A DNA stretch of 46,368 nt from Mnemiopsis leidyi (lineage: Eukaryota; Ctenophora; Tentaculata; Lobata; Bolinopsidae), in assembly GCA_000226015.1 (NCBI GenBank), contig JH153031.1, positions 300,129-346,496 on the forward strand. The letters are read 5' to 3'. Position numbers and translations under genes: made by a program. This document shows positions 45,163 through 46,368 of the stretch, one piece after another. The notes under the pieces were generated by a model, which ran no database searches, was not told where the DNA came from, and worked only from the letters and a program-made list of their open reading frames with translations. Every line of letters begins with the position of its first letter. The stretch's first letter is position 1.

Positions 45163-45524
45163 CCCAGCTCCGGCTACGCCAGGGGCGCCGTCATAAGGGG
45201 GCGCCAAATCGACATAAAAATATGGGACAATTTTGCAAGACTGCCTAACTAGCATAATCGCGTTTGGTTTTATAACTTTACTATTTATTTAGATTTTTCA
45301 GCCATATTTTCACAAATAGCTCCCAGTAAGCCATTATACCAGGGGCGCCACTTGGGGAACGATTTGTGAAAATATGGTCGAAAAATCTTAATAAATAGTG
45401 AAGTTATTAAACTAAACACGCAATTTTGCTAGTAACGTGCAGTTAATCTTGCAAAATTGTCCCACATTTTTACGAAGATTTGGCGCCCCATTATGACTGC
45501 GCCCCCTGGCGCAGCCGGCTGGGA
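45163..45524. mobile_element. Foldback (long inverted repeat) element
   Basis: Left arm 45163-45316 and right arm about 45363-45524 are imperfect reverse complements over roughly 150 bp (for example ATTTTCACAAAT against ATTTGTGAAAATATGG, and GGGACAATTTTGCAAG against CTTGCAAAATTGTCCCAC), leaving a loop of about 45 bp. No coding capacity. A stem of this size would form a strong hairpin as RNA. Confidence 0.8.
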
Positions 45525-45642
45525 CTAATCTCGCTGGGACGCATCTAGCTGGGACTCATCTCACTGGGATGCATCTAGGTGGGGCGCATTTAGCTGGAAG
45601 GCATCTATCTAGCAGGCGTCTAGCTGGCAGGCATCTATCTGG
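45518..45642. repeat. 15-16-bp minisatellite next to the foldback element
   Basis: About eight degenerate units of GCTGGGACGCATCTA. It starts exactly where the right arm of the foldback element ends, so it may have grown from the element terminus. Confidence 0.85.
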
Positions 45643-45703
45643 AAGAAAACAAAAATGAATTAAAGTAAATAAAAATGAAATTATTTTTTACGGATCTTAC
45701 CTT

Positions 45704-45823
45704 GAACAACATAGGATGTTTAAGTGGGACCCACTGCGCGCCGGCACACAAAAAGTGTGCTTATAAGGATCAATTTCAATATGCTGGCGCGCAACGGGTC
45801 CCATAAAACGTCCTATGTTGTTC
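45704..45823. mobile_element. Short palindromic MITE
   Basis: 120 bp made of two inverted arms of about 43 bp: GAACAACATAGGATGTTTAA at the left and its imperfect complement ending CCTATGTTGTTC at the right, both continuing into GTGGGACCC and GCGCGCC. The loop is about 30 bp. No ORF. Confidence 0.85.
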
Positions 45824-46368
45824 ACCATTACCAGAGAAATCCATTTGAGATAACAAACTGAAAATAATGGAGGGGAAATACCATGTATGATCATCACTTA
45901 GCTAGTTTACTATGTGTTGGTTAATGGGTACAGGGGTGCACTTGCTATACCCTTTCAAGCAAACCACAACAGCATCCTATTGACAATTTTTCTTTTGTTA
46001 CACAAATGGAGAAATCTAAGAAAAGCTTCAATAATGAAACACAGATCAAGTTGAATAATCTTTCACAGAAATAGACAACCGGTTTCGAGATGTTACATAA
46101 TGGAGAAAGAAATGAAAATACAGGGAGTTTATGTGATTAAGGCAAATTTTTTTAACTTAAGTGATATATATATTCAGTGAAGAAATAAACTTAAATATGA
46201 AATCAGTATACAAATTTATCAACTATATGGCATTTATCATACATCCACAAAAGCATAAATATATTTCACAGCAACTCAAGGATGGTGTGTAAAATAGGGA
46301 CTTCTTCGTCAGTTTTATGATAAATAGGACTAATAGAGTTGTCATGTACATCTTGTAGCAAGTGAAAC
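45824..46368. other. Right-edge stretch, nothing recognised
   Basis: AT-rich sequence to the window edge. I see no gene, repeat or transposon signature. Confidence 0.5.

Overview
This is a window of AT-rich animal nuclear DNA. Genes are split by spliceosomal GT-AG introns, intergenic stretches are short, and there are scattered LINE, SINE and MITE remnants, many minisatellites and two assembly gaps (10 N at 14323-14332 and 417 N at 34668-35084). The gene set is metazoan: TAF6, DNAJC22/wurst, PEX12, an F-box/LRR protein, an intronless class A GPCR, sideroflexin-5, TBC1D19 and mitochondrial RNA polymerase. I cannot name the species. Divergence from vertebrate proteins, the GPCR type and the genome style fit an early-branching invertebrate such as a cnidarian, which is an inference only.

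Layout, left to right. A TAF6-like gene (-) enters from the left edge and starts near 1559. It is head-to-head with DNAJC22 (+, 2204-10623, ten exons). The 5.7 kb intron 2 of DNAJC22 holds two complete genes on the opposite strand: an F-box/LRR gene (4575-6209) and PEX12 (6874-8141). A single-exon GPCR (-) lies at 11085-12179. Sideroflexin-5 (-, eight exons, 15159-22533), an unidentified four-exon small membrane protein (-, 23338-24418), TBC1D19 (-, ten exons, 25920-33684) and POLRMT (-, 15 exons including a probable 9-nt microexon, 34023-41641) follow in one orientation. Intron 7 of TBC1D19 carries a same-strand, intronless gene for a secreted coiled-coil protein (29202-30176) with its own TATA-like box. 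From about 42 kb to the right edge I find only transposon remnants: CR1/jockey-type reverse transcriptase fragments, a pogo-like MITE, a GC-rich TIR element, two foldback elements and a minisatellite.

The reading frames were rebuilt exon by exon. Every junction listed keeps phase and follows the known family protein, giving complete proteins of 405 aa (DNAJC22), 306 aa (PEX12), 314 aa (SFXN5), 165 aa (membrane protein), 531 aa (TBC1D19) and about 1136 aa (POLRMT).

The most striking observation is where the tandem repeats lie. Of about 14 arrays, at least 11 touch or lie within about 40 nt of an exon edge. Five contain the exon edge inside the repeat unit, so a splice donor, a splice acceptor or a stop codon has been multiplied in tandem (TAF6 exon 3 donor; SFXN5 exon 1 donor, exon 5 acceptor and exon 8 acceptor; TBC1D19 last exon). 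In the four splice-site cases the ORF needs the original exon-proximal site, at least in every copy I translated; the extra copies would act as decoy or alternative splice sites. I know of no described system of this kind, and it is the main lead from this window.
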